NCBI GenBank assembly: GCA_027451165.1
Contig: DAIDJX010000030.1
Location: forward strand, 1-17,652
DNA from: Prolixibacteraceae bacterium
Lineage (GTDB): Bacteria; Bacteroidota; Bacteroidia; Bacteroidales; Prolixibacteraceae
DNA length: 17,652 nt
Direction of reading: 5' to 3'
How positions within the stretch are numbered: the stretch's first letter is position 1; each line of letters begins with the position of its first letter. Below are positions 7,074 through 14,437 of the stretch, piece by piece. The translations under genes and the position numbers were made by a program. The notes beneath the pieces were generated by a model that saw only the letters and a list, made by a program, of their open reading frames with translations, made no database searches and had not been told where the DNA came from.

Positions 7074-7763
7074 ATGAAAAAATCAATCTTCTTTTTACTG
7101 TTTATGCTGGTTATTTCGACCCTTGAAGCTCAGAACATTCAGTTGTTGTATGGAAAAGGAAAGGATAAGGGATTCCTGACCTCTACCGTGGAAATGTTCA
7201 AACCCGACAAATTGGGGAATACTTTTTTCTTTATAGATTTTGCCTACGGAAACGAAGGGGTGGAAGGGGTTAGTTCTTCCTACTGGGAAATTGCACGGGC
7301 CTTCACGCTGGGTAAATCTCCATTCGCCTTTCATGCGGAATACAATGGAGGGATCGGGCGCTGGATAGACGGAACATTTTCCGGATCCTATACCATAAAC
7401 AGCGCATGGCTCACCGGATTGGAGTACAGCCTGAACAATAAAAACTTTACCAAAGGGATTACCTTTCAGGCCCTTTATAAATACATCCAGGGGAAACATG
7501 ATGCCTCCTTTCAGTTAACTGCGGTCTGGTTCTGGCATGCCTTCAACAACAAACTTTCCTTTACTGGTTTTACCGATTTCTGGAGGGAAGACAATACCTT
7601 CGGGCAGTCGAAGACTTCCTATATCCTGATGGGCCAGCCCCAGTTGTGGTATAACCTGAACAAGCATTTTTCTGCCGGAACTGAAGTTCAGGTGGGCTGT
7701 AATTTTGGAGGCACAGAGGGTTGGGACGTGACTCCTTCCGCAGCGCTTAAATATACCTTTTAA
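7074..7763 (+). CDS. DUF5020 / Tsx-like outer-membrane channel
   Basis: A 229-residue protein with a classical signal peptide (MKKSIFFLLFMLVISTLEAQ) and an alternating aromatic/polar pattern typical of a small outer-membrane beta barrel, ending in KYTF with the terminal phenylalanine usual for barrel proteins. It resembles the Bacteroidota DUF5020 family, which is related to the nucleoside-specific channel Tsx. An upstream in-frame ATG at 7029 would add 15 charged residues in front of the signal peptide and overlaps the -7 box, so 7074 is preferred. The purine permease gene starts 12 bp downstream, so the two form an operon: the context supports passage of nucleosides or nucleobases across the outer membrane. 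Family assignment is from memory of sequence pattern; function is inferred. Confidence 0.82.
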   Translation: MKKSIFFLLFMLVISTLEAQNIQLLYGKGKDKGFLTSTVEMFKPDKLGNTFFFIDFAYGNEGVEGVSSSYWEIARAFTLGKSPFAFHAEYNGGIGRWIDGTFSGSYTINSAWLTGLEYSLNNKNFTKGITFQALYKYIQGKHDASFQLTAVWFWHAFNNKLSFTGFTDFWREDNTFGQSKTSYILMGQPQLWYNLNKHFSAGTEVQVGCNFGGTEGWDVTPSAALKYTF

Positions 7764-7775
7764 ACGTTGTAACTT

Positions 7776-9146
7776 ATGTTTGAGAAACTGTTTAAACTTT
7801 CAGAAAACCGGACCAATATCCGGACTGAAATCGTTGCCGGGTTGACCACCTTCATGACCATGGCGTACATTCTGTTTTTGAATCCCAGTATTTTGTCGGC
7901 AACAGGAATGGATAAAAACGCCATTTTCTTTGCCACGGCCATATCGGCTGCATTTGTCACCATCGCTATGGGACTGGTGGTGAATTTCCCGATTGCGCTG
8001 GCACCTGGAATGGGATTAAATGCCCTTTTTGCAACAGTGGCTCTGGCCGGGGTTGGAATGCCCTGGAAGGTGGCTTTGGGCGCCGTATTTATTTCAGGAG
8101 TCATTTTCGTTATTCTGACGGTGACAAAAATCCGGCAGATTTTGGTGATTGCAGTGCCCACCTCTTTGAAAAGAGCTATTACAGTGGGTATTGGCCTTTT
8201 TATCACCATTATCGGGTTTAAATTGTCCGGGATTATGGCTGTGACCACCGCTGCTATCCCTCCTACCGTTGAAGCAATGGGAAAAAGCGGGGGTATCGTT
8301 CCGCTCCAGTTTTTTGAGTGGAACATCGGAATGGGTTCCTTCACCAATCATTCGATGTTACTCTGCCTGATTGGTATTGCCATTACGGCTTCCCTGATGG
8401 CTCTCCGGGTGAAGGGTGCGTTGCTGATCGGCATAGTGGTCACTACGGTTATCGGTATTCCCATGGGGGTTACCCATATTCCTGAAAACGCTGCATTCTT
8501 TGCCTTACCCGATTTCAGCAACCTGGCCGTCGGAGCTTTGGATATCAAAGGTGCGCTGAGCATGGGCATCTGGACCGTTGTTTTCACCTTTACTTTTGTG
8601 GAATTGTTTGACACCTTCGGAACGCTGGTGGGCACTGCCGGAAAAGCAGGACTGATTGACAAAGACGGGAATTCCCCGAAAATTGGCAAAGCCATGCTGG
8701 TGGATGCTTTCGGGGTCTCTTTCGGAGCCCTGATGGGAACATCTACAGTTACCGCCTATGTGGAAAGTGCCGCCGGGATCGGTGAAGGAGGACGCACCGG
8801 TCTTACCGCTGTAACCACCGGAGTTTTGTTCCTGATGGCCCTGGTGATTGCCCCGCTGGCCACCATGATCCCCAATGCGGCCACCGCTCCTGCCCTGATT
8901 ATTGTAGGTGTGCTGATGGCCTCTTCAGTATTGGAGATCGATTTTCATGACTTCACGGAAGGATTCCCGGCGTTTATGACTTTCGTTCTGATGCCCATGA
9001 CCTACAGTATTGCCAATGGAATTGCCGGCGGGATCATTTTCTATACTTTACTGAAGGTTTTAACCGGAAAAGCCAAACAGGTCCACTGGATGATGTACCT
9101 GTTGTTTGCACTGGTGGTGATCCGCTATCTGTTCCTGAGTGAATAG
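7776..9146 (+). CDS. NCS2 family purine permease (AzgA/PbuG-like)
   Basis: A 456-residue inner-membrane transporter with about 12-14 hydrophobic segments. It begins with the AzgA-type N-terminus (TNIRTEIVAGLTTFMTMAYI) and has the substrate-site stretch NFPIALAPGMGLN at residues 70-82, FDTFGTLVGTAGKAG in the middle and GTSTVTAYVESAAGIGEGGR at about 322-341 containing the conserved Glu330. These are features of the hypoxanthine/guanine/adenine proton symporters of the nucleobase-cation symporter-2 group (AzgA branch) rather than the uracil/xanthine branch. It is second in an operon with a Tsx-like outer-membrane protein; together they would move purines from outside the cell to the cytoplasm. 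A hairpin at 9161-9206 follows its stop. Which purine is carried cannot be decided from sequence. Confidence 0.93.
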   Translation: MFEKLFKLSENRTNIRTEIVAGLTTFMTMAYILFLNPSILSATGMDKNAIFFATAISAAFVTIAMGLVVNFPIALAPGMGLNALFATVALAGVGMPWKVALGAVFISGVIFVILTVTKIRQILVIAVPTSLKRAITVGIGLFITIIGFKLSGIMAVTTAAIPPTVEAMGKSGGIVPLQFFEWNIGMGSFTNHSMLLCLIGIAITASLMALRVKGALLIGIVVTTVIGIPMGVTHIPENAAFFALPDFSNLAVGALDIKGALSMGIWTVVFTFTFVELFDTFGTLVGTAGKAGLIDKDGNSPKIGKAMLVDAFGVSFGALMGTSTVTAYVESAAGIGEGGRTGLTAVTTGVLFLMALVIAPLATMIPNAATAPALIIVGVLMASSVLEIDFHDFTEGFPAFMTFVLMPMTYSIANGIAGGIIFYTLLKVLTGKAKQVHWMMYLLFALVVIRYLFLSE

Positions 9147-9160
9147 CTTTCTAAAATAAT

Positions 9161-9206
9161 CGCTGCAGAAATAGCAGTTTTTTCAAAAATTGCTATTTTT
9201 GCAGCG
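9161..9206 (+). terminator. Long hairpin between the purine permease and tRNA-Val
   Basis: Positions 9161-9176 pair with 9191-9206 over 16 positions, 15 Watson-Crick and one G-U, around a 14-nt loop that is itself T-run/A-run and can extend the stem. It begins 15 bp after the permease stop and ends 4 bp before the tRNA. It probably stabilises or terminates the permease mRNA, although a downstream T tract is lacking; the T run is inside the 3' arm. The 3' arm also contains the tRNA promoter box. Confidence 0.6.
9194..9201 (+). promoter_or_regulatory. -7 box TATTTTTG of tRNA-Val
   Basis: An exact TAnnTTTG match ending 9 bp before the mature tRNA 5' end, the spacing expected for a tRNA promoter with a very short leader. 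No clear -33 element is visible. The box is embedded in the 3' arm of the 9161-9206 hairpin. Confidence 0.55.
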
Positions 9207-9210
9207 CAAT

Positions 9211-9285
9211 GGGTTGTTAGCTCAGTTGGTTTAGAGCATTACCTTGACAGGGTAGGGGTCACTGGTTCGAATCCAGTACAACCCA
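9211..9285 (+). tRNA. tRNA-Val, anticodon GAC
   Basis: A complete 75-nt cloverleaf. The acceptor stem GGGTTGT pairs with ACAACCC (9278-9284) and the discriminator is A9285. The D arm contains the AGCTCAGTTGGT consensus, the anticodon stem TTACC/GGTAG has one G-T pair, the anticodon is GAC at 9246-9248, and the T arm has the loop GGTTCGAATCC. It reads GTC/GTT valine codons. CCA is not encoded (ACA follows), so it must be added by the CCA-adding enzyme, as is usual in Bacteroidota. It is followed by a terminator at 9297-9329. Confidence 0.97.
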
Positions 9286-9296
9286 CATTGATTATC

Positions 9297-9329
9297 AAGA
9301 CGTTACAGAGATGTGGCGTCTTTTTTTTT
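9297..9329 (+). terminator. Terminator after tRNA-Val
   Basis: AAGACG at 9297-9302 pairs with CGTCTT at 9317-9322 around a 14-nt loop, followed by T residues through 9329. The stem is short but the T tract is long and correctly placed 12 bp after the tRNA. It lies just before the stop of the convergent gene at 9332; on that strand there is no T tract, so it probably works only for the tRNA. Confidence 0.7.
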
Positions 9330-9331
9330 CT

Positions 9332-9865
9332 TTATTTCTTGTCGTAAACCAGTACCTGATTTGTATCTCCCATCGAGCTTGACATCGCTGATTTCACAGT
9401 CAGTGTTTTACCGTCATCAGATATAATCCATACATCGGTGATTTTTATCTCCATTTTCTCACCATTCATATCGAATACAATAGCTTTGGCAAAGTTTAGC
9501 TCCTTCTTATTGTCTGACCAGGTTGTAATGGTCTTAATGGAAGAATCCATCATGCCCTTATTGACAGATTCCTTGCCATCAAGAGTATATTTTTCGCTTC
9601 TCTTCATTTCTCCTCCGTCAAACGAAGGCTGAACAAGGTCAATGGAAATCAGATCCGCCTGCTGGTTAATGGTCATTGACGTTGCAGACATCATTGGTCC
9701 TTCACCAAGTGTGCTTTTTGATTCATTGAATGTCCATGAACCTGAAAAATCAGGTTGAGCAATCAAACTTCCCGAAAGAAGACTTAATAATACAAATGCA
9801 AATAAAACAGGTAACGAAATATTAATCAATCGTTTACCAGAACCAGGTCGTTTTTTACTATTCAT
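9332..9865 (-). CDS. Small secreted lipocalin-like protein, function unknown
   Basis: A 177-residue protein with a basic N-terminus (about 12 residues), a hydrophobic signal segment (about 14-34) and probable cleavage after LIAQ, so it is exported. The mature part begins FSGSWTFNESKS, the kind of opening seen in Bacteroidota lipocalin-like proteins, and then alternates short polar/hydrophobic strands consistent with a small beta barrel (ITTWSDNKKELNF, KMEIKITDVWIISDDGKTLTVKS). There are no cysteines in the mature part and no catalytic motif that I recognise. It is a single gene between the tRNA-Val terminator and the galM region with its own perfect -7 box. The family call rests on fold-like pattern only; the function is unknown. 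Confidence 0.75.
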   Translation of the reverse strand: MNSKKRPGSGKRLINISLPVLFAFVLLSLLSGSLIAQPDFSGSWTFNESKSTLGEGPMMSATSMTINQQADLISIDLVQPSFDGGEMKRSEKYTLDGKESVNKGMMDSSIKTITTWSDNKKELNFAKAIVFDMNGEKMEIKITDVWIISDDGKTLTVKSAMSSSMGDTNQVLVYDKK

Positions 9866-9888
9866 TTCTTTTAAATTAAGGATAATTA

Positions 9889-9896
9889 CAAATTTA
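9889..9896 (-). promoter_or_regulatory. -7 box TAAATTTG upstream of the lipocalin-like gene
   Basis: On the minus strand TAAATTTG matches TAnnTTTG exactly and lies 23 bp upstream of the ATG at 9865. The 13-mer AATATTAAATTTG containing it also occurs upstream of galM (11179-11191). A TTG at 9914-9912 is only 15 bp from the box, too close for a normal -33. Confidence 0.45.
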
Positions 9897-9966
9897 ATAT
9901 TTACGAAATAACAACTTCCGGGTCTGAGAAGAAACTATTAAATTTTCCCTGATTTTGGAGAACCTT

Positions 9967-9997
9967 CCGGAGTAATACTGAAAACAGCTTCCTCCGG
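9967..9997. other. Nested hairpin in the galM 3' region
   Basis: CCGGAG (9967-9972) pairs with CTCCGG (9992-9997), and CTG/CAG around AAAA (9978-9987) nests inside. It lies about 43 bp past the galM stop on the minus strand. No T tract follows, so it is a weak terminator or mRNA 3'-end candidate. The rest of 9866-10039 shows nothing beyond the promoter box. Confidence 0.3.
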
Positions 9998-10039
9998 CTA
10001 GTAATCAATCAAACAACTGAAATCAGATAATACGTATTC

Positions 10040-11164
10040 TTATTTCTTTACAGAGAACCTGTAAATCGTTGATGATTTGAATTTTTCTCCGGGATTAATC
10101 ACGGTGGAAGGAAACCCGGGCTGATTAGGGCTATCCGGATAATGCTGGCTCTCAAGGCAAAAACCTGATCTGGATCTGAACTGTCTGCCACCTGTTTCTG
10201 ACGGTTTTTTAAACATAAGTCCGTTGCCCGTATAAAGCTGCATTGCTGGCTGATCGGTCATCATTTCCAGCATACGGCCGCTGACAGGATCATAAACCAC
10301 AGCATCCACTTTTTCTTTATTGTCAAGGACGTAATTATGATCATATCCTGAAAAAACAGAACCCTCATACGTATCCCCTACGCTGGATCCGAAAGTCCGG
10401 GCTGAGGTGAAATCAAAAGGGGTTCCTTTGACAGGACGTATCTCTCCGGTGGGGATCTGCGTTGAATTTAAGGGAGTAAATGCAGATGCATTAAGCGTCA
10501 TCTCATGATCAAAAATATTCCCGGTCCCTGCACCATGCAGGTTGAAATAGGCATGATTTGTAATATTAATTATACTTTTCTTATCTGTTGATGCGGTGTA
10601 CTCAATAATGATCTCATTCTTTTTTGTCCAGGTAAAGAGGACTTCCACATGAATTGTTCCCGGGAATCCTTCTTCCATATCAGGGCTCACGTAAGTGAAC
10701 CGTACGGCAGGATTTTTTTTGTTATTTATCAGTTCAGCGTTCCAGACCTTCGTGTACCAGCCGCGAGGGCCTCCGTGAAGGGTATTGGGTTTGTTGTTTA
10801 CAGGCAGATAATACTCCACTCCGTCAAGGCTGAATTTTCCGTTAGCGATCCTGTTGGCGAACCTTCCTACTGTTGCTCCGCCGAAAGAACCTTTTAATAT
10901 CGATTCAAGATCATAAGAACCAAGAACAACATTATCCATTTTCCCGTTTTTATCAGGAACTTCAACTCCTGCAATCCTTGCACCATAATTCGTGAGTTTC
11001 AAAACATTACCTGCTTTGTTTTTAAGCGTAAAAAGATATACTTCTGAACCGTCATGAGGACCCAGAAGTTCTTTTTTGATCATACCGTTATCTTCCCTTT
11101 GCGGATTGCTGAAGATCATTGAAAATGCGAAAATGGTTAATGATAAATAATTCATGATTCTCAT
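10040..11164 (-). CDS. galM: Galactose mutarotase (aldose 1-epimerase), exported
   Basis: A 374-residue aldose 1-epimerase that interconverts alpha and beta anomers of galactose or glucose. The active site is intact (numbering from the 11164 start): His130 in NTLHGG, His204 in NHAYFNL and the catalytic base Glu338 in GFCLESQHYPDSPN. A strand-rich supersandwich pattern fills the rest. The N-terminus has a short hydrophobic leader (about residues 3-20), so the protein is probably periplasmic or lipid-free exported, as often seen with Bacteroidota glycan genes. A longer frame starts at 11200 but adds a 12-residue extension ahead of the signal; ATG 11164 has GGAGGG at a suitable distance, and a third ATG lies at 11155. 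The gene diverges from the GH8 gene, suggesting shared use in sugar breakdown. Confidence 0.93.
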   Translation of the reverse strand: MRIMNYLSLTIFAFSMIFSNPQREDNGMIKKELLGPHDGSEVYLFTLKNKAGNVLKLTNYGARIAGVEVPDKNGKMDNVVLGSYDLESILKGSFGGATVGRFANRIANGKFSLDGVEYYLPVNNKPNTLHGGPRGWYTKVWNAELINNKKNPAVRFTYVSPDMEEGFPGTIHVEVLFTWTKKNEIIIEYTASTDKKSIINITNHAYFNLHGAGTGNIFDHEMTLNASAFTPLNSTQIPTGEIRPVKGTPFDFTSARTFGSSVGDTYEGSVFSGYDHNYVLDNKEKVDAVVYDPVSGRMLEMMTDQPAMQLYTGNGLMFKKPSETGGRQFRSRSGFCLESQHYPDSPNQPGFPSTVINPGEKFKSSTIYRFSVKK

Positions 11165-11178
11165 TTTTTTAATCCCTC

Positions 11179-11186
11179 CAAATTTA
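11179..11186 (-). promoter_or_regulatory. -7 box TAAATTTG upstream of galM, adjoining GGAGGG
   Basis: On the minus strand TAAATTTG is an exact TAnnTTTG match and is immediately followed by GGAGGG (11178-11173), 8 bp before the ATG at 11164. Both cannot be fully used: if the box is the -7 element the transcript starts near 11173, and the purine stretch is largely lost from the mRNA. The same 13-mer AATATTAAATTTG precedes the lipocalin-like gene, which favours the promoter reading. Confidence 0.4.
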
Positions 11187-11277
11187 ATATTAAAGAGCAC
11201 AGGGGCGATTTATTTAGAATTAGAAATAAGATGCTTACCTAAGATTCGGATTCTGTACAAAAAATCAAACGGCTATT

Positions 11278-11293
11278 CGGATTGTTAAATCCG
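11278..11293. other. Small palindrome in the galM/GH8 divergent region
   Basis: CGGATT (11278-11283) and AATCCG (11288-11293) flank a 4-bp spacer. It is located about 47 bp upstream of the GH8 start, in a 175-bp divergent intergenic region, a plausible place for an operator serving both genes. Short, so it could be chance. Confidence 0.25.
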
Positions 11294-11339
11294 TAATGCT
11301 TATTTTTATCCAATTATCACTGATCATAAATTTTACCTG

Positions 11340-12650
11340 ATGAAAAGAATTCTTTGTTTAGGGGTACTGTTGTTTTCGTTGTTCAGTATTGGTTTCAGTC
11401 AGGGAACACCGTCCCGGGATGACTGTCTGAAGGATGTAAAAGAGAAACGTGGCGTTATGAAGCCGTGGAAGAAAGGTTCCAGGTATACAGGCAAGTACCG
11501 TAATGTGTTCAAAGAGGCCGGCTACAGTCAGGCTGATATTGACGCAAAACTGGCTAAAGCCTACTATGATATTTTTGAAGGACCCGGCAAGGTCTATTTT
11601 GAAGCAGGCGATTCAATGGCCTACATTTCTGATGTGAAAAATCATGATATCCGCAGCGAAGGACTCTCTTACGGCCTGATGGTAGCTGTTCAGCTGAACA
11701 AGAAAGATGTATTTGACCGTATCTGGAGATATTCAAAGAAGTATATGCAGCATCAGAGTGGCCCCCGCGAGGGATATTTTGCATGGAATCTGAAGCCGGA
11801 GACCGGTGCGCAAAATGCTGCAGGATCAGCTTCAGATGGAGAATTCTATTTTGTCACAGCCCTGTTATTTGCATCCAATCGCTGGGGCAACGAAACAGGA
11901 ATTGACTATTATAATGAAGCCAGAAGAATACTTGATGCCATGTGGAGTAAAGACGGGACAGGCGGTGTCATGAATGTCATTAATGTAGAACATAAGCAGA
12001 TCAATTTCGTGCCCGATAAAGGCGGATATGGCTATACGGATCCCTCCTATCATTTGCCGGCTTTCTGGGAGGTATGGGCAGAATATGCCAACGATGGTCA
12101 TGCACAATTCTACAGGGATTGTGCCGATACCTCACGCGCATTTCTCCACAGAGCCTGTAAATCTCTGACCGGATTGAATGCCGACATGACAGAATTCAGC
12201 GGAGCTCCGAGAAAACAAGGACGCATGGAAAGTGTTTTCCGTTTTGATTCGTGGAGGGTACCGATGAATATAGCGATGGACTTCTCCTGGTTTGCCAGGG
12301 ATAAGGAATGGCAGAAAGATTACGCCCGAAGGATCCAGAATTTCCTTTTCTGCAGGGGTATAGATACTTTTGAAGACCAGTTTAATCTCGATGGTACTTT
12401 ACCTCAATGGGTGCTTCCTGCCGGTAAAGTGCGGAAACTGCGTCACTCACTGGGACTGGTGTCAACAGCAGGAGCTGCATCACTTATGGGAACCCAGGCC
12501 AAGAGTTGGAAATTTGTGGATGCGGTATGGAACGCAAAGCTCGAACCATATGAAGACGGTTATTTTGATCCCTATTATGATGGTCTTCTCTATCTCTTCA
12601 GCTTGATGCACCTGAGCGGAAATTACCGTTATATTACCCCGGATATGTGA
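11340..12650 (+). CDS. GH8 xylanase / reducing-end xylose-releasing exo-oligoxylanase
   Basis: A 436-residue GH8 enzyme with a signal peptide (MKRILCLGVLLFSLFSIGFS, cleaved near Gln21), so it is periplasmic or secreted. The GH8 general acid is Glu107 in DIRSEGLSYGLM; ASDGEFYF carries the conserved substrate-site Asp166; Asp314 in VPMNIAMDFSWF is placed where the GH8b catalytic base occurs. The alpha/alpha barrel pattern continues to the end, with no extra binding module. Overall the sequence resembles the Rex-type enzymes (EC 3.2.1.156) that remove xylose from the reducing end of xylo-oligosaccharides, rather than GH8 cellulases or chitosanases. RHSLGLVSTAG (368-378) lies in the region that forms the reducing-end wall in Rex enzymes (inference). 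It diverges from galM. Family secure, exact specificity less so. Confidence 0.9.
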   Translation: MKRILCLGVLLFSLFSIGFSQGTPSRDDCLKDVKEKRGVMKPWKKGSRYTGKYRNVFKEAGYSQADIDAKLAKAYYDIFEGPGKVYFEAGDSMAYISDVKNHDIRSEGLSYGLMVAVQLNKKDVFDRIWRYSKKYMQHQSGPREGYFAWNLKPETGAQNAAGSASDGEFYFVTALLFASNRWGNETGIDYYNEARRILDAMWSKDGTGGVMNVINVEHKQINFVPDKGGYGYTDPSYHLPAFWEVWAEYANDGHAQFYRDCADTSRAFLHRACKSLTGLNADMTEFSGAPRKQGRMESVFRFDSWRVPMNIAMDFSWFARDKEWQKDYARRIQNFLFCRGIDTFEDQFNLDGTLPQWVLPAGKVRKLRHSLGLVSTAGAASLMGTQAKSWKFVDAVWNAKLEPYEDGYFDPYYDGLLYLFSLMHLSGNYRYITPDM

Positions 12651-12946
12651 TCAGGCCGGAAGCTTTGAACACATCTGGCCAGTCAAATTATATTTGTCAT
12701 ATATAACTTAAATACAGCTATTTAATTCCGAATTTAGATGGTCAATCAGATCCGGCCAAATATGGTCAAGGCACTGGCTTTTCCAGGCACAGGATTAAGC
12801 TCCTGACTAAAACCGTCTTTTCTTTACTGGTTCTTAAAACAAGCAAAGCACTGAAATTGGATGGGATAATGATTTCCGGTGTCTGTTGAATTCTTAAACC
12901 GGAACCGCTCTGCGGATCAGTATCCCGGTTGTAAATAAACAGCGAT
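12651..12946. other. Intergenic stretch with no gene, between GH8 and fucosidase
   Basis: A 296-bp gap between two convergent genes. It has no convincing ORF: a 65-codon minus-strand frame overlaps the fucosidase end and has no family features. Weak elements are an 8-bp palindrome CTGGCCAG (12675-12682), distant GGCCGGA/TCCGGCC arms (12654-12660, 12751-12757) and CAGGA/TCCTG (12790-12805). None is followed by a T tract, so no terminator can be assigned for either gene. Confidence 0.5.
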
Positions 12947-14320
12947 TCATTCTGACATCTCAATTTTCACCACCGTATCAAACGGATAGGGCATTTTCGG
13001 GGAACTGCCAATGTTGATGAAGAAATTCCCGGTTTCGTTATTTCCCCACCATGTCTTTTGCCATGACAGTTCTGCTCCTGATTTCAGGAAACTGACGTAT
13101 TTTACCTTGTCGGCAGGAACGCCTCTGGTATTCAGCTGCCCCAGGTTGGGATGCATCCAGTGGGCATAAATGGTATTGCCTTTCCGGGTATAACGACCCC
13201 AGTCGGGTTTGGCCAATTGGCAGGCGCCGCATCCATAAATGCTTTCGTGGTTGTCGTCCATCCATTTTCCCACCTCCTTCAGGATGCGGATACTTTCCTC
13301 CGGAATTCTCCCCCTGGCATCCGGGCCGACGTTCAGCAAAAGATTACCGTTTTTACTGACACAGTTCACCAGGCTATGAATGACCAGTTCAGGTGATTTC
13401 CAGTTTCTGTCGTTCTCAGCGTAGCCCCAGTTGTTGTTCAGTGTCAGGCAGGTTTCCCAGGGAACGGGGTTGCCGTACTGGTCGAGGATGGGTGCGTCGG
13501 GGATGCCCTGCTCCGGGGTTTCGAAATCGCCGAGGAAACTGATCTTCCGTTGTCCTGTAGCCGTTCCGTGATTGATTTCCAGGCGGTTGTCCAGAATGAT
13601 ATTCGGCTGGTATTTCCGGACCATCTGCACCAGTTCTTTGGCTTTCCACTTTTCCCCGCTGTATTCGTCGAAGGAGTAATCGAACCACATAATGTCCAGT
13701 CTTCCATAATCGCGGACCAGTTCTTCCACCTGGCCGTGCATATATTTCAGGTAGTTGTCCCAGTTAAAGGTGCGTTTGCCATATTCCTTGTCGTCGCGCT
13801 GGGGATGATTTCCTACATTGGGGTAATCGGGATGGTGCCAGTCGATGATGGAATAATACAAACCTACTTTCAATCCTTCAGCCCGGAAGGCATCCAGGAA
13901 TTCCCGGACCAGGTCGCGGCCGCCAAAACGCGGCGTCAGTTTGTAATCGGTCAGCTTGCTGTCGAAATTGCAATAGCCGTCGTGGTGCTTGGCCGTCAGT
14001 ACGGCATATTTCATTCCGGCTGCTTTGGCTATTTTTGCCCACTCTTTGGCATCGTAGTCAGCCGGATTAAAGACGTCGATGTATTTCTGGTATTTTTCTG
14101 TGGTGATCCGTTCATTCGACTTGACCCATTCGCCACGGGCAGGCACGGCATAGGCCCCGAAATGGATAAACATCCCGAAACGGGCTTCCCGCCACCACTG
14201 GGTGCGGTCCATCACTTTTTTGTAGTTTTCCGTATATTCTGCGGAAGGCTTTTCCTGGGCATAAACACTTATCACACTCAGTAAAAGTAGCGAAAGACAA
14301 AAGGTGATCAGTTTTTTCAT
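12947..14320 (-). CDS. Alpha-L-fucosidase, GH29
   Basis: A 457-residue GH29 enzyme with a signal peptide (to about VYAQ, residue 22), so it is periplasmic or secreted. The N-terminal catalytic barrel has the fucose-site signature RFGMFIHFGAYAVPA (47-61) and AKHHDGYCNFDS (110-121) with the paired histidines, and the nucleophile Asp214 in DIMWFDYSF. The acid/base is probably among Glu267/Glu270 of FETPEQ or Glu289 of WETC; GH29 varies here and I do not choose. NNNWGYAENDRNWKS and GNLLLNVGPDARGRIP follow, then a C-terminal beta-sandwich (about 365-457). It removes alpha-linked fucose from glycan ends. It diverges from the TIM-barrel isomerase gene by 117 bp. No clear terminator follows. Assignment is certain at the family level; the linkage preference is not. 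Confidence 0.95.
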   Translation of the reverse strand: MKKLITFCLSLLLLSVISVYAQEKPSAEYTENYKKVMDRTQWWREARFGMFIHFGAYAVPARGEWVKSNERITTEKYQKYIDVFNPADYDAKEWAKIAKAAGMKYAVLTAKHHDGYCNFDSKLTDYKLTPRFGGRDLVREFLDAFRAEGLKVGLYYSIIDWHHPDYPNVGNHPQRDDKEYGKRTFNWDNYLKYMHGQVEELVRDYGRLDIMWFDYSFDEYSGEKWKAKELVQMVRKYQPNIILDNRLEINHGTATGQRKISFLGDFETPEQGIPDAPILDQYGNPVPWETCLTLNNNWGYAENDRNWKSPELVIHSLVNCVSKNGNLLLNVGPDARGRIPEESIRILKEVGKWMDDNHESIYGCGACQLAKPDWGRYTRKGNTIYAHWMHPNLGQLNTRGVPADKVKYVSFLKSGAELSWQKTWWGNNETGNFFINIGSSPKMPYPFDTVVKIEMSE

Positions 14321-14437
14321 AGGACAAGAATTTGTTTGTTAAGAACAGGATGACAAAATAACGGAATTTCCAAAATATTCCTATTTTTATCCTCCAATCA
14401 ATCATTCTTTAAATATCAAACTTAAAAACTACCGTTC

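Noticed and set aside
12738..12769. Short direct repeat ATGGTCAA in the GH8-fucosidase gap
   Set aside because: Eight bases repeated twice is within chance in AT-rich intergenic DNA, and nothing else supports it.
9211..12946. Genomic island integrated at tRNA-Val
   Set aside because: No integrase and no repeat of the tRNA 3' end was found downstream; the genes look ordinary for the group.
12766..12963. A 65-codon minus-strand open frame after GH8
   Set aside because: It overlaps the fucosidase end in another frame, with no signal, motif or start support.
13550..14284. A 244-codon plus-strand open frame
   Set aside because: It is antisense to the GH29 fucosidase, which has a full set of family motifs.
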